Shown: positions 18,475 through 26,569 of the stretch, one piece after another | How positions within the stretch are numbered: position 1 is the stretch's first letter | How the letters are laid out: the number at the start of each line of letters is the position of its first letter | Assembly: GCF_000981805.1 (NCBI RefSeq) | Contig: NZ_CP011132.1 | Location: 1,736,001-1,800,000, forward strand | DNA length: 64,000 nucleotides | DNA from: Citrobacter amalonaticus Y19 | GTDB lineage: Bacteria; Pseudomonadota; Gammaproteobacteria; Enterobacterales; Enterobacteriaceae | Direction of reading: 5' to 3' | Position numbers and translations under genes: made by a program | The notes under the pieces: generated by a model | What the model saw: the letters and a program-made list of their open reading frames with translations, nothing else | What the model was told of the DNA's origin: nothing | The model's database searches: none

Positions 18475-19281
18475 ATGGTCGAGACCTTACTCGAAGTCCG
18501 CAATCTGAGTAAAACCTTTCGCTATCGCACGGGCTGGTTTCGTCGCCAGACCGTGGAAGCCGTAAAACCACTGAGCTTTACGCTGCGCGAACGCCAGACG
18601 CTGGCCATCATTGGCGAGAACGGCTCCGGTAAATCGACGCTGGCAAAAATGCTGGCAGGCATGGTGGAACCGACCGGTGGTGAACTGCTGATTGACGATC
18701 ATCCGCTCAAATTCGGCGATTATTCGTTTCGCAGTCAGCGCATTCGCATGATTTTCCAGGATCCGTCGACATCGCTGAACCCGCGTCAGCGTATTTCTCA
18801 AATCCTCGATTTTCCGCTGCGCCTGAATACCAATCTTGAGCCGGAACAGCGCCGCAAGCAGATCATCGAAACCATGCGGATGGTCGGACTGCTGCCCGAT
18901 CACGTCAGCTACTATCCCCATATGCTGGCACCGGGACAAAAACAGCGTCTGGGGCTGGCGCGTGCGATGATCCTGCGTCCGAAAGTGATTATTGCCGATG
19001 AGGCGCTGGCGTCATTAGACATGTCGATGCGCTCACAGCTCATTAACCTGATGCTGGAATTGCAGGAAAAACAGGGTATTTCGTATATCTACGTGACCCA
19101 GCACCTTGGCATGATGAAGCACATCAGCGACCAGGTGCTGGTGATGCATCAGGGGGAAGTGGTTGAGCGCGGCAGCACCGCAGATGTTCTCGCCTCGCCG
19201 CTGCATGAGCTGACCAAACGGCTGATTGCCGGGCATTTTGGCGAGGCGTTAACGGCAGATGCGTGGCGAAAAGATCGGTGA
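18475..19281 (+). CDS. sapF: Sap ABC transporter ATP-binding protein SapF
   Basis: 268-residue ATPase subunit, complete. Walker A GENGSGKS lies at 47-54, signature LAPGQKQRLGLARA and Walker B VIIADEALASLD follow. It starts two bases after the sapD stop and ends the operon. The gene itself is intact, but two degraded copies of its 3' third occur downstream (19881-20170 and about 21421-21510), so this end has acted as a duplication border of the fimbrial block. Confidence 0.95.
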   Translation: MVETLLEVRNLSKTFRYRTGWFRRQTVEAVKPLSFTLRERQTLAIIGENGSGKSTLAKMLAGMVEPTGGELLIDDHPLKFGDYSFRSQRIRMIFQDPSTSLNPRQRISQILDFPLRLNTNLEPEQRRKQIIETMRMVGLLPDHVSYYPHMLAPGQKQRLGLARAMILRPKVIIADEALASLDMSMRSQLINLMLELQEKQGISYIYVTQHLGMMKHISDQVLVMHQGEVVERGSTADVLASPLHELTKRLIAGHFGEALTADAWRKDR

Positions 19282-19449
19282 TCACACATTGACAGGTGGC
19301 ATTAAACTTTGCGGTAGCTCCAGCCCGGAGTCACCGCGAATGAGCTTTCTATGTTAGTAATATTGCTTGCAGAGAGGCTTTTTTATGACAACATATTTAG
19401 TCAATCACTTTCCTGGTATGACATCCCCTGACTAAAATAAATATCGCGT

Positions 19450-19728
19450 TTAATTTGGCATCATGACTAACACACTCGACCCCGTGTGAAAGCCTTCCGT
19501 TGTCACACCAGTTAATAAATCTTCAATGGATAACTGTGAGTTCCCTTTGCTTATTAACATAGGCGTATTCAACGGTTCCTTATTAACCGTAATTTCAGAC
19601 AACCCTTCATCAAGATAGATATATTTATCTGTCGATGGCAAGTACGAACACAGTCGACAACATGCGTCTGGCGTATCTTCAAAGGCCATAGTGACCGTGT
19701 TTATGAAGCTCATAAAAATGGTCACCAA
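19450..19728 (-). pseudogene. Truncated fimbrial adhesin remnant (copy 1)
   Basis: Only the last 60 or so codons resemble the intact adhesin at 20285-21055: KYIYLDEGLSEITVN is followed by LLTGVTTEGFHTGSSVLVMM and an Asn in place of the final Tyr. The N-terminal receptor-binding domain and signal peptide are missing, and the first 30 residues of the open frame do not match. It reads as a deletion remnant rather than a working gene. It lies 168 bp beyond the sapF stop, tail to tail with sapF. Confidence 0.8.
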
Positions 19729-19760
19729 AGGAAATTATATTTAGGTAATAGTCGGTTAGA

Positions 19761-19870
19761 AAGTTACCATCACATCTAAAAGTACACACCCCACCATACA
19801 AAAAATGATATTATTCAATATATTTCTTGTATTATTTTGGTTCGAAATGCACTTTTTATTTTAAATAACA
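19761..19870 (-). repeat. Adhesin/fimbrial upstream element, copy U1
   Basis: This AT-rich stretch upstream of the adhesin remnant aligns without large gaps to 21301-21410. By hand count about 52 of 63 bases match in the core 19808-19870. The same core recurs upstream of the major pilin gene at 30494-30545. It probably carries a promoter or regulator site. The pattern is ATATTATTCAA, then TATTT, then TATTATTTTGG, and an AAATAACA end. Confidence 0.7.
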
Positions 19871-19880
19871 AATACCCCCT

Positions 19881-20170
19881 GAATGAAGGGTAAATGGCTA
19901 GTTTTGGTACGTGCACTCGCAGTTAATTAACCTGATACTACAATTGCAAGAGAAACAGGGGCTCACTTATATTTACGTCCCCCAGCATCCCAGCATGATG
20001 AAACACATTAACGATCAGGTGTTGGTGTTGCATCAGGGTGCCGTGGTTGAGCGCGAGAGCACCACAAATGTTCTCGCCTCACCGCTGCATGAACTGAGCA
20101 AACGGCTGATTGCTGGGCATTTTGGCGAGATATTAACCGCCTATGCGTGGCGAAAGAACGGTGACAAAAC
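19881..20170 (+). pseudogene. Degraded copy of the sapF 3' end (fragment 1)
   Basis: From about 19911 the translation follows SapF closely: HSQLINLILQLQEKQGLTYI against RSQLINLMLELQEKQGISYI, then HPSMMKHINDQVLVLHQG and LASPLHELSKRLIAGHFGE. The frame is open for over 80 codons but begins after the Walker B motif, so no ATPase can result. The last SapF-like codons are AYAWRKN. Weaker similarity reaches back to about 19881. It is a partial duplicate of the end of sapF, in the same direction, between two adhesin copies. Confidence 0.85.
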
Positions 20171-20220
20171 ATATTCCAGCAGAATTTCGTTAGCACAGTC
20201 CTGGACGGAAGGAAATATAG

Positions 20221-20247
20221 GCCGGGTGAGGTAAAGCACCACCCGGC
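20221..20247. repeat. REP-like palindrome
   Basis: GCCGGGT (20221-20227) pairs with ACCCGGC (20241-20247) around a 13-base loop. The sequence resembles enterobacterial REP elements. It lies between the sapF fragment and the end of the intact adhesin gene and may also act as a weak terminator for either. Confidence 0.6.
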
Positions 20248-20284
20248 AATCTACTAATCACAGCTAAACCGAAAATTCTCAAGG

Positions 20285-21055
20285 TCAATATGGCATCATC
20301 ACCAATACACTCGATCCTGTATGGAAGCCTTCAGTCGTTATGCCTGTCAATAGATCCTGAACAAGCAGTTCAGAGTTACCCGGTTCTAATGTAATCGCTG
20401 TATTTAACGACTTACCATCTACGGTGACTTCTGATCTCCCTTCATCCAGGTAGATATATTTATCCTGAGTTACCAGATTAAATGTAACTGTCATTTCAGC
20501 GGTACACTGGATGCCCATATTTTCTTTGGCTATACTACCCTCTGCGTTTTGAAGTGAGATATTTCCATGCTCTAATACCAATTGCGGAGTGGTAATTTTG
20601 CACCATTCGTCAGCGGGAGGGACATCCATACACCCCCCGGGTTTCAGTGCTGTATCCCACAAATCATTTCCAATTGGAATTGCAGCATAGGCGACACATT
20701 CTTTGAAACCATTCGGGCCTTCATGATCTATCGTAGTAACACCGCTATCTACATCATAAACCTCTTTAGCCAGTTGACCTATGGTTTGTATACCATCTGA
20801 TTCTCGTCCTCCGCCTCCCGCACCGGCAACAACATATCTCACCCCATCTTCAGTGTGCTTATGACCTAATGTAACCCAATAGTTAGCTGGAAGAACAACA
20901 TCAGCAGCAGACCCAATTTCAATAAGCGACTGTTTTATATAATAAGTAGCACCCACATTACCATGATAAGAAACACTTAAGGAAGTTATTATGGGATATT
21001 GTCCTGCAAATCCAAAAAATGGCAAAAACATCAACATAATTATTAATTTTTTCAT
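20285..21055 (-). CDS. MrpH-like two-domain fimbrial tip adhesin
   Basis: 256 residues from the ATG at 21055; a GTG four codons upstream is less likely because it has no ribosome site. A signal peptide ends near FGFA. The N-terminal domain contains His65-x-His67 in GHKHTEDG and His111 in TIDHEG. This spacing (2 and 44) is close to the zinc ligands His72, His74 and His117 reported for Proteus mirabilis MrpH. Cysteines occur at 120, 142, 152 and 184. A C-terminal pilin domain ends TGSSVLVMMPY, as expected for donor-strand assembly. The gene is alone, outside the fimbrial operon, with its own upstream element. Identity as adhesin is inferred. Confidence 0.75.
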   Translation of the reverse strand: MKKLIIMLMFLPFFGFAGQYPIITSLSVSYHGNVGATYYIKQSLIEIGSAADVVLPANYWVTLGHKHTEDGVRYVVAGAGGGGRESDGIQTIGQLAKEVYDVDSGVTTIDHEGPNGFKECVAYAAIPIGNDLWDTALKPGGCMDVPPADEWCKITTPQLVLEHGNISLQNAEGSIAKENMGIQCTAEMTVTFNLVTQDKYIYLDEGRSEVTVDGKSLNTAITLEPGNSELLVQDLLTGITTEGFHTGSSVLVMMPY

Positions 21056-21300
21056 AGCTAAATCCACTACTGACAGTCAAAAATAAAAAGTTTAGGTAGT
21101 TAATTTCCAGAGCGTAATCACATGCTCCAGAATAACATCAAGCGTTACCTGAACACAGATACCAAAACATATTAGTACCGTTTAAATATTGATAAGGCAT
21201 AGCCTTGTTTACGGCAAGCACAAACAGCCTCGAAAGCATAGAATCTGAAATATATTCAACGATCATCAAAGATGATTATACTTTGACATTAATCGTTTAG

Positions 21301-21410
21301 CAAGTGACCATTATATCTAAAAATACACTCTTCATTATACTTAAATAATATTATTCAACTTATTTTTAGTATTATTTTGGACTGAAATACATTCTTCATT
21401 TTAAATAACA
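21301..21410 (-). repeat. Adhesin upstream element, copy U2
   Basis: Second copy of the element described at 19761-19870, about 250-350 bp upstream of the intact adhesin start. The core 21348-21410 matches U1 at about 52 of 63 bases and shares ATTATTTTGGACTGAAATA and ATTCTTCATTT with the pilin upstream region. The stretch 21056-21300 between adhesin start and this element is AT-rich and holds no gene that I can see; it probably contains the promoter and leader. Confidence 0.7.
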
Positions 21411-21420
21411 CATAGCCCCT

Positions 21421-21510
21421 GGATGGAGGGTAAATGGCTGGTTTTTGGTACACACGGCCGGACAAACGTCTTAGTACCGGCCATTTTTGGTGAGGTGTTA
21501 AGAGAAAGAT
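21421..21510 (+). pseudogene. Second, shorter sapF 3' remnant (fragment 2)
   Basis: The first part, GGATGGAGGGTAAATGGCT followed by GGTTTTTGGTAC, matches the start of fragment 1 at 19881-19910. After a deletion the text GCCATTTTTGGTGAGGTGTTA (21479 onwards) resembles the sapF codons for GHFGEAL. No reading frame survives. It marks the border of a second copy of the sapF-tail plus adhesin unit. Confidence 0.55.
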
Positions 21511-21550
21511 TGCCAGATAAGCGACAAGGCGATATCAATCTGTCTTGTTT

Positions 21551-23050
21551 TTATTGACAGTTAAATCGCACATCCTCAGGCCACATCACATTCGCCCTGA
21601 GACACAGCGTCTGCGCTGACGGTGCGCCCAGGGCGCGGTAAATCATCAGCAAGCTGTTATAGACATCCGGATTATTATGTACCCGGATGTAGGCTTCAGC
21701 CCACGTCTGGAATTGCGTCAGCAGTGTGGGATCCTGCGTGATGTTGAATTTCATCAGCAAAGCGACATGCCGGTCAAAATCGAGTCGCTCATACTGGCTC
21801 CATGGGTTAATCAACGAGGCGACAACCGTGCTTTCATCCTGTGCCAGCGGCACCAGTCCTTGTTGTTCAATCCGGGTTAACTGAACCTCGGTAATCACCC
21901 CCGTAACCATAAAGACCAGCACGCCGCTCGCGACTATTCCCGCTCCAATACGCTGCGCGTTATCAAAACGGCTCACAGAATGGTGAACACGCCCAGCAGG
22001 GCCAGTGATTACCAGCAAAAGAATCAGCGTAATGCCGTGGGTGACGGACTGATAAAGCGGGTATTCCAGATTCACATGCAGCGCAATCGGCAGCAACAGC
22101 GCCAGACCGGCCCAGCGACGTCCGCCCTTCCCCCACAGACGTTTTAGAATGCCGCCGACCATCAGCAGCACACCCGCTACCGCCACCACTCCACCTTCCA
22201 TCCAGGTATAGAGCAGCTCATTATGTGGATACATAATGGTGGTATATCTGAGACCCGCAGGCATCAAATAGGCCAACTGACCGAAGAGCGCCTCAAAACT
22301 GCCGTAGCCGTTGCCAACAAAAGGATGGTTGAGAATAAGCTGCCACGTAAGCCGGAGAATATACCAACGCTCCAGCGTCGAGCCCTCTTTTTCGACCATC
22401 GACGGGATCATACCAGGAAAGAGTTGTGGGCCAAACCGAAGCAGAAACAGACCTATCATCACACCGACAGCCAGCAACAACAGCGCCACACCGGTCCGTC
22501 GTGTTTTCCCGGCGATAACCAGCAAAATAACAGCCCCGATGGCGGCCCCAAGATAGCCGGTGCGACTTTGTACCAGCACCAGCATGGCGGGGATGAACAC
22601 CAACGCAATCGCGCTGAGGTTTGCCGGTATCCTATGGCGACATCGCGTAAACAACCACAGAGCACAGAGCAACCCCGTTGCCAGGAAAGACGCATACACA
22701 TTGACCTGCTGGAAACTGCCATAAGGCCGTTTGCCTACCAGGTTTGGTAAATCGCTCAGTTGTACCGCACCGTAAATCACCTGGAGGATAGCAGCAGCGA
22801 CCAGAATCAGTAGCCACGGATTTCTGAGACGAAAGCTACAGCCCGATCTCAGCAACAACAACCAAACCGCTATTAGCCCCCACAGCGCCAGTACCTTCGG
22901 CAGCGCATTCCACTGCCAGGCGATAACCGGCGACCAGAGGATCGGCAGCGACCACAGCACCGCACCAGTCATTATCCAGCCGGTTCCCGGTGGAAAAATG
23001 CAGCGCCCAGCTTTAACCGTGAATATGCACACGATGACAATGAGTGCCAT
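21551..23050 (-). CDS. PglL-like O-oligosaccharyltransferase / O-antigen ligase family protein
   Basis: 499 residues from the first available ATG, with about ten or more membrane segments. Family marks are GSFQQVN (111-117), the NHPFVGNGYGSFE loop (241-253), YPHNELLYTWMEGG (274-287) and HVNLEYPLYQ (325-334), a pattern typical of PglL enzymes that move lipid-linked glycans to Ser/Thr of periplasmic proteins. Plain O-antigen ligase or polymerase is the alternative. The same frame runs upstream without an ATG, GTG or TTG start to a TGA just before 23160 and encodes another likely membrane segment and PNRGGTGLELPQNVLAW, so the true N-terminus is cut off by a probable frameshift at 23141-23148. 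It lies between the adhesin and the fimbrial operon. Confidence 0.75.
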   Translation of the reverse strand: MALIVIVCIFTVKAGRCIFPPGTGWIMTGAVLWSLPILWSPVIAWQWNALPKVLALWGLIAVWLLLLRSGCSFRLRNPWLLILVAAAILQVIYGAVQLSDLPNLVGKRPYGSFQQVNVYASFLATGLLCALWLFTRCRHRIPANLSAIALVFIPAMLVLVQSRTGYLGAAIGAVILLVIAGKTRRTGVALLLLAVGVMIGLFLLRFGPQLFPGMIPSMVEKEGSTLERWYILRLTWQLILNHPFVGNGYGSFEALFGQLAYLMPAGLRYTTIMYPHNELLYTWMEGGVVAVAGVLLMVGGILKRLWGKGGRRWAGLALLLPIALHVNLEYPLYQSVTHGITLILLLVITGPAGRVHHSVSRFDNAQRIGAGIVASGVLVFMVTGVITEVQLTRIEQQGLVPLAQDESTVVASLINPWSQYERLDFDRHVALLMKFNITQDPTLLTQFQTWAEAYIRVHNNPDVYNSLLMIYRALGAPSAQTLCLRANVMWPEDVRFNCQ

Positions 23051-23140
23051 CGCCCCCCAGGCCAGTACGTTTTGCGGTAACTCTAGTCCTGTGCCGCCAC
23101 GATTGGGTAATTCATACAGAAATCCAATACAAAGCCAGAG

Positions 23141-23148
23141 AAAAAAAA
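23141..23148 (-). other. Eight-T tract at the 5' end of the PglL-like gene
   Basis: On the coding (minus) strand eight T lie just before the codons for LWLCIGFLYELPNRGG. An upstream ATG ATG at 23168 would join this frame if the run were seven T; an ATG at 23208 (MKYLLNRF) would join it if the run were nine. With eight, neither does. The tract therefore decides whether a full-length protein can be made. Neither ATG has a clear ribosome site. Confidence 0.6.
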
Positions 23149-23289
23149 GAGTGAAATACCACCATCATTTTTTGGAAGAATTAAAAAACGGTTCAATAAA
23201 TACTTCATGTATAATATCGCTATAATTGGCACTTAAGGTATATAATGAAAATGCGAGGCAACTTCTCAGCAGTAATACTGGAATATCAA

Positions 23290-23605
23290 TTAATAAGGAG
23301 TTATAACCAACACACTTGACCCAGTGTGTAAACCTTCTTTGGAGACACCCGTTAACCTGTCGTCTATCGGTATGTTTGAGTTGCCCTGATTCAGAGTCAT
23401 GATATTATCCAGAGTCTGGTCATCTACCATGATTTCACATCATCAAGGTAGATCTAATTATCACCCAATCAACAAAATATCACTTGAGTTTCATTGGTAT
23501 AATATACACCTAAACTCGCTTTTACTGCGCTACCTTCTGCATCTCTTAAATCGATAGAAATTAATGACATTTTCTCATTAATCCTACCTGCAAAACTCTA
23601 TTCAA
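23290..23605 (-). pseudogene. Degraded fimbrial adhesin at the end of the operon (copy 3)
   Basis: Reading back from the stop at 23290, codons give LTGVSKEGLHTGSSVLVITPY, clearly the C-terminus of the adhesin at 20285. Further upstream the words IYLDD and MVDDQTLDN match YLDEG and TVDGKSLN but in different frames, and in-frame TGA and TAA codons follow. DNA similarity to the adhesin continues to about 23600 and then ends. Its place directly after the last pilin gene is where MR/P-type operons carry mrpH, so this was probably the operon's own adhesin. The gap 23051-23289 upstream of the PglL-like gene is AT-rich and holds its possible starts. Confidence 0.8.
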
Positions 23606-23639
23606 AAATATGAAATGTGACTTCATGATTTTTACTCTG

Positions 23640-24176
23640 TTACTGATATACCAGTACGAAGGTGGCTATTGCGTTGAAATCACCGGGTATTATTTGTTCG
23701 TTCGTTATAGCCGATGGTTTCCCCTGTACATAGGCATTAAATGTCAGCGCGTTATTGCCCTGAGACAATGGCTGATATGGGCTGGCTTTATTAATAGCCA
23801 GTGGGGTGCCATCAACAAGTTCCAGTCCTACAGCGACCCCTTTCGCAACACTTGACGGCTCCAGCGCCAGCATCGTGGTTAACTCATCATCAGGAGTACC
23901 TTCAAACGTCACACTGACCGTCTTCATCAGTGCAGGATCACAATTTTCCAGATAAATAATAAACGGCTGGCTTTTGGTGCGCTGATACTGGTACAGCCCT
24001 TTTACGATCACCGAGCCAAAACTCAGCTTGATATTGCTATCGCCATCGGGAATCCTACAGGGCTCCGCCACCAGTGCACCGGAAAAATGAACATTGTTGT
24101 CTACCGCCTGAACGCCATTTGACAACACCGCCCCCGTCAACAGGAGAAAAGAGAAGGTCATTAATTTCATGTTCAT
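23640..24176 (-). CDS. Fimbrial minor subunit, FimA-like
   Basis: 178-residue pilin with a signal peptide ending near GVQA. A VNGVIRF-like beta strand pattern (NNVHFSGALVAEPCRI) leads to Cys-41 or thereabouts, paired with the Cys in LENCDP. It ends in the chaperone-recognition pattern FNAIATFVLVYQ with penultimate Tyr. It is closest to a shaft or adaptor pilin. It is the fourth pilin after the chaperone, one more than the E, F and G genes of the Proteus mrp operon, and the last intact gene before the wrecked adhesin. Confidence 0.8.
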   Translation of the reverse strand: MNMKLMTFSFLLLTGAVLSNGVQAVDNNVHFSGALVAEPCRIPDGDSNIKLSFGSVIVKGLYQYQRTKSQPFIIYLENCDPALMKTVSVTFEGTPDDELTTMLALEPSSVAKGVAVGLELVDGTPLAINKASPYQPLSQGNNALTFNAYVQGKPSAITNEQIIPGDFNAIATFVLVYQ

Positions 24177-24179
24177 GTC

Positions 24180-24656
24180 CTACATATAGTCCGTGCGCAG
24201 CGTCATGGTGGCTGCAAATGCCCCTTCCGTCAGCGTCACCGACTGATCCTGAACCGGCACCGCTTCAATGGCCGGCGGTGAGTCGGGGTCACTGACGACG
24301 ATGCGTGTAGAAAAACTTGCAGCCACACCATCCACCAGGATACGGATCCCGAGCCCCGGTTTATCTGTCTGTATGGCGGAATTGTCATAAGTCGCATGCT
24401 GTGTAGTATCAATAACAATCGCCAGGCTGTTAACGGTGTAACCTGCCTTACAGTTCACCGTATATTTCACCGGCTGTTTGTAGTTGTTGCCGTCAATTTT
24501 GTTGACGCCCAAATCATCGCCAAACGCCACTTTAATTATCTCGCCGTTGCTGATAGAGCACGGCGGCACCACCAGCGTGCCGCGAAATTGCATATCGCCA
24601 CTCGCCAGTACCGAAAAAGGCAGGAGTAGCGCTAAGAGTGAAATGATCCGTTTCAT
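24180..24656 (-). CDS. Fimbrial minor subunit, MrpF/MrpG-like
   Basis: 158 residues with a signal peptide ending VLAS. The mature part begins with DMQFRGTLVVPPCSISNG, the pilin pattern with its first cysteine; the second is in VNCKAGY. It ends MTLRTDYM. Its likely place is near the fimbrial tip as an adaptor. The start overlaps the upstream pilin stop by four bases (ATGA), showing translational coupling. Confidence 0.8.
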   Translation of the reverse strand: MKRIISLLALLLPFSVLASGDMQFRGTLVVPPCSISNGEIIKVAFGDDLGVNKIDGNNYKQPVKYTVNCKAGYTVNSLAIVIDTTQHATYDNSAIQTDKPGLGIRILVDGVAASFSTRIVVSDPDSPPAIEAVPVQDQSVTLTEGAFAATMTLRTDYM

Positions 24657-25156
24657 TGATACTCCACCAACATGGTCGCACTTGCTGTAAATAACCCGGT
24701 TTGCAGTCGTGCTCCCGGTTTCTGCACCAGTAGCGCCTTCAGCGTCGGCTTCGCAGCAGCAGAGCTAAAAATGATCCCCGTATTGAGTGAATAATCCATA
24801 CCGTTAGCCTTGATCTTCACGCCCAGATTGGCGATTGACGTGGTCAGTACATTATTGTCAAAAGCAACGCCTGTACCCTGAATCGTCATTTTCAGCAACT
24901 TGGTGGTATCCATACTGCTGCAATCCAGGTCATAGCTAATGTTCTTTTCCACCAGACCGGCAGCCACATCGGTCACCGCTATATTGTTGCCAAAATCGAC
25001 CGTAATTGGCCCCTGCGGGTTAATATCACAGGGAGCGGAATTAACAGTGACATTTACTGTTATCGTCGTCGTATTCGTGTAGTTGTCTTCTGCCCTGACC
25101 TGTGTGCTGGCAGTCGTCATTGCGGCAAGCGCTATAAACCACGTCGTCTTCCTCAT
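24653..25156 (-). CDS. Fimbrial minor subunit, MrpF-like
   Basis: 167 residues with a signal peptide ending QVRA. The pilin pattern TVNSAPCDINPQGPITVDFG is followed by the second cysteine in DLDCSS. The C-terminus TASATMLVEYQ fits chaperone recognition. It follows the 193-residue pilin gene by eight bases and overlaps the next by four. The precise order in the fibre cannot be read from sequence. Confidence 0.8.
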   Translation of the reverse strand: MRKTTWFIALAAMTTASTQVRAEDNYTNTTTITVNVTVNSAPCDINPQGPITVDFGNNIAVTDVAAGLVEKNISYDLDCSSMDTTKLLKMTIQGTGVAFDNNVLTTSIANLGVKIKANGMDYSLNTGIIFSSAAAKPTLKALLVQKPGARLQTGLFTASATMLVEYQ

Positions 25157-25164
25157 GGCCTCTC

Positions 25165-25746
25165 CTACTGATAAATCATGCTGAAGTTGATCACGGCATG
25201 ATACGGTCCGGCCACAAACATGGCGCCTGTACGTTCCGGTTGCAGAGTAAACACCACTTCATCCTGACCCGGATTGAGCAGCAGGCTGTCACCCATACGC
25301 GACAGCGGCACCGTTTCACCACGGCTGTCACGCAGGCGTAGACCAATACCCGATGCACCGGTCACCTTTATCAGGTCCGGATTGCTTTCATCTGCCACAG
25401 CCACAAAGCGCGCCTTGTAAGGTGGTTGCAGCGTGCTGACCGTAGTGGTCATCGGCGTGATGTTGGTGCTCCAGTTCGCCAGTTCCGGACAGTCGTGCAG
25501 GTAAATCTTCACCGTGATGGGCGCTGGCGCTTTACCGACCAGATTTACATCCGCACGCGAGGTACTACCCAGGTTCACATCCTGCCAGGCCGAATCCATT
25601 GTCATACGACAGGTGTTTTCCAGCAGATCGCCGTGAACATACAGGGTTCCGGTATCAACCAGCGGTTTTTCATCTTCTGCATTTACCGCCCCGCTGACGA
25701 CCATCAACAGACCGGTGACCAACAGGGTTTTCATCATTCCGTTCAT
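25165..25746 (-). CDS. Fimbrial minor subunit, MrpE-like
   Basis: 193 residues, signal peptide ending AVNA. The mature part has GTLYVHGDLLENTCRM with the first cysteine and LHDCPELA with the second. It ends HAVINFSMIYQ, a typical pilin C-terminal strand. It directly follows the chaperone gene (26 bp gap), the position of mrpE in the Proteus operon. Function as shaft or tip adaptor is inferred. Confidence 0.8.
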   Translation of the reverse strand: MNGMMKTLLVTGLLMVVSGAVNAEDEKPLVDTGTLYVHGDLLENTCRMTMDSAWQDVNLGSTSRADVNLVGKAPAPITVKIYLHDCPELANWSTNITPMTTTVSTLQPPYKARFVAVADESNPDLIKVTGASGIGLRLRDSRGETVPLSRMGDSLLLNPGQDEVVFTLQPERTGAMFVAGPYHAVINFSMIYQ

Positions 25747-25772
25747 CTACCGTTCCTCCCTCAAGCCCCGAA

Positions 25773-26534
25773 TTATTTATCTTTCAGCAGCTTTGCCGTA
25801 CAACTGGCGCCGCCGCAGGAGAACTGAATCTGTGGACGTCCACCGTAATCGTTGAGATAGGTCAGCACCGGCGAATTACCCAACGCACTGGCTGATGCCT
25901 CGATGGGTGTCTGCCCTTTCGGCGCCACCATGATCGGTTTGAATCCTACCGGTTTGCCTTTAGCCGCAGGACTCCCTTCCACAATGGTCAGGTAATAGGG
26001 CGACGGGTTATTAACCACGTATTTATCCCCCTGACGAGTGAGAGTCACTTTCTCCACCCAGTCGCCTTTTGCCGCCTGGTTTTTGTCCAGGGCAATGGCT
26101 GCCGGACGGTAGAACAGCTTGATGCGGGTCTGCAGCGCAATCTGCAGCACATTCGCTTTGGTGCTGCGCGGCGGGATCTCGCGCAGGTTAAAATAGAACA
26201 GGCTTTCACGATCCTGCGGCAAGGCGCTGAGAGCTGGTGAGGTCTGCACCTTCACCTGACTTTTGGCCCCCGGTTCAATGCGTTGCACTGGCGGCAGCAC
26301 CGTCAACGGCGAGGAAATTTTGTTACCCTGCTCGTCTTCTATCCAACCCTGGGCCAGATACGGCAGGTTTTTGTTCTCATTGCTAATATTCAGGCTGATG
26401 GATTTCTCGCCGCCGTTGACAATTACGCGGGTACGATCCAGCGCAATAGCCGCACTTGCCTGCTGTGCTACCAGAATGCCGGTCAGGGCAATAGCCAGAA
26501 CAGAAATACTTTTTTTACAGTTAAACATCTTCAT
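25773..26534 (-). CDS. Periplasmic fimbrial chaperone, PapD family
   Basis: 253 residues with a signal peptide ending QQASA. Two immunoglobulin-like domains follow. Family marks are ALDRTRVIVNGGEKSISLNI at the start of domain 1, LFYFNLREIPPRS near the G1 strand and IKLFYRP at the domain border. It would fold pilins by donor-strand complementation and deliver them to the usher. A C-terminal Cys pair (SCGGASC) is present. It lies between usher and the MrpE-like pilin gene, all on the minus strand. Confidence 0.93.
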   Translation of the reverse strand: MKMFNCKKSISVLAIALTGILVAQQASAAIALDRTRVIVNGGEKSISLNISNENKNLPYLAQGWIEDEQGNKISSPLTVLPPVQRIEPGAKSQVKVQTSPALSALPQDRESLFYFNLREIPPRSTKANVLQIALQTRIKLFYRPAAIALDKNQAAKGDWVEKVTLTRQGDKYVVNNPSPYYLTIVEGSPAAKGKPVGFKPIMVAPKGQTPIEASASALGNSPVLTYLNDYGGRPQIQFSCGGASCTAKLLKDK

Positions 26535-26569
26535 TATTCACTCAGTTAATATTGATCTTTGCCGACAGC

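Noticed and set aside
19911..20234. Fragment 1 as an independent small gene
   Set aside because: It begins inside the ATPase domain after the Walker motifs, has no ribosome site and is best explained as a sapF duplicate.
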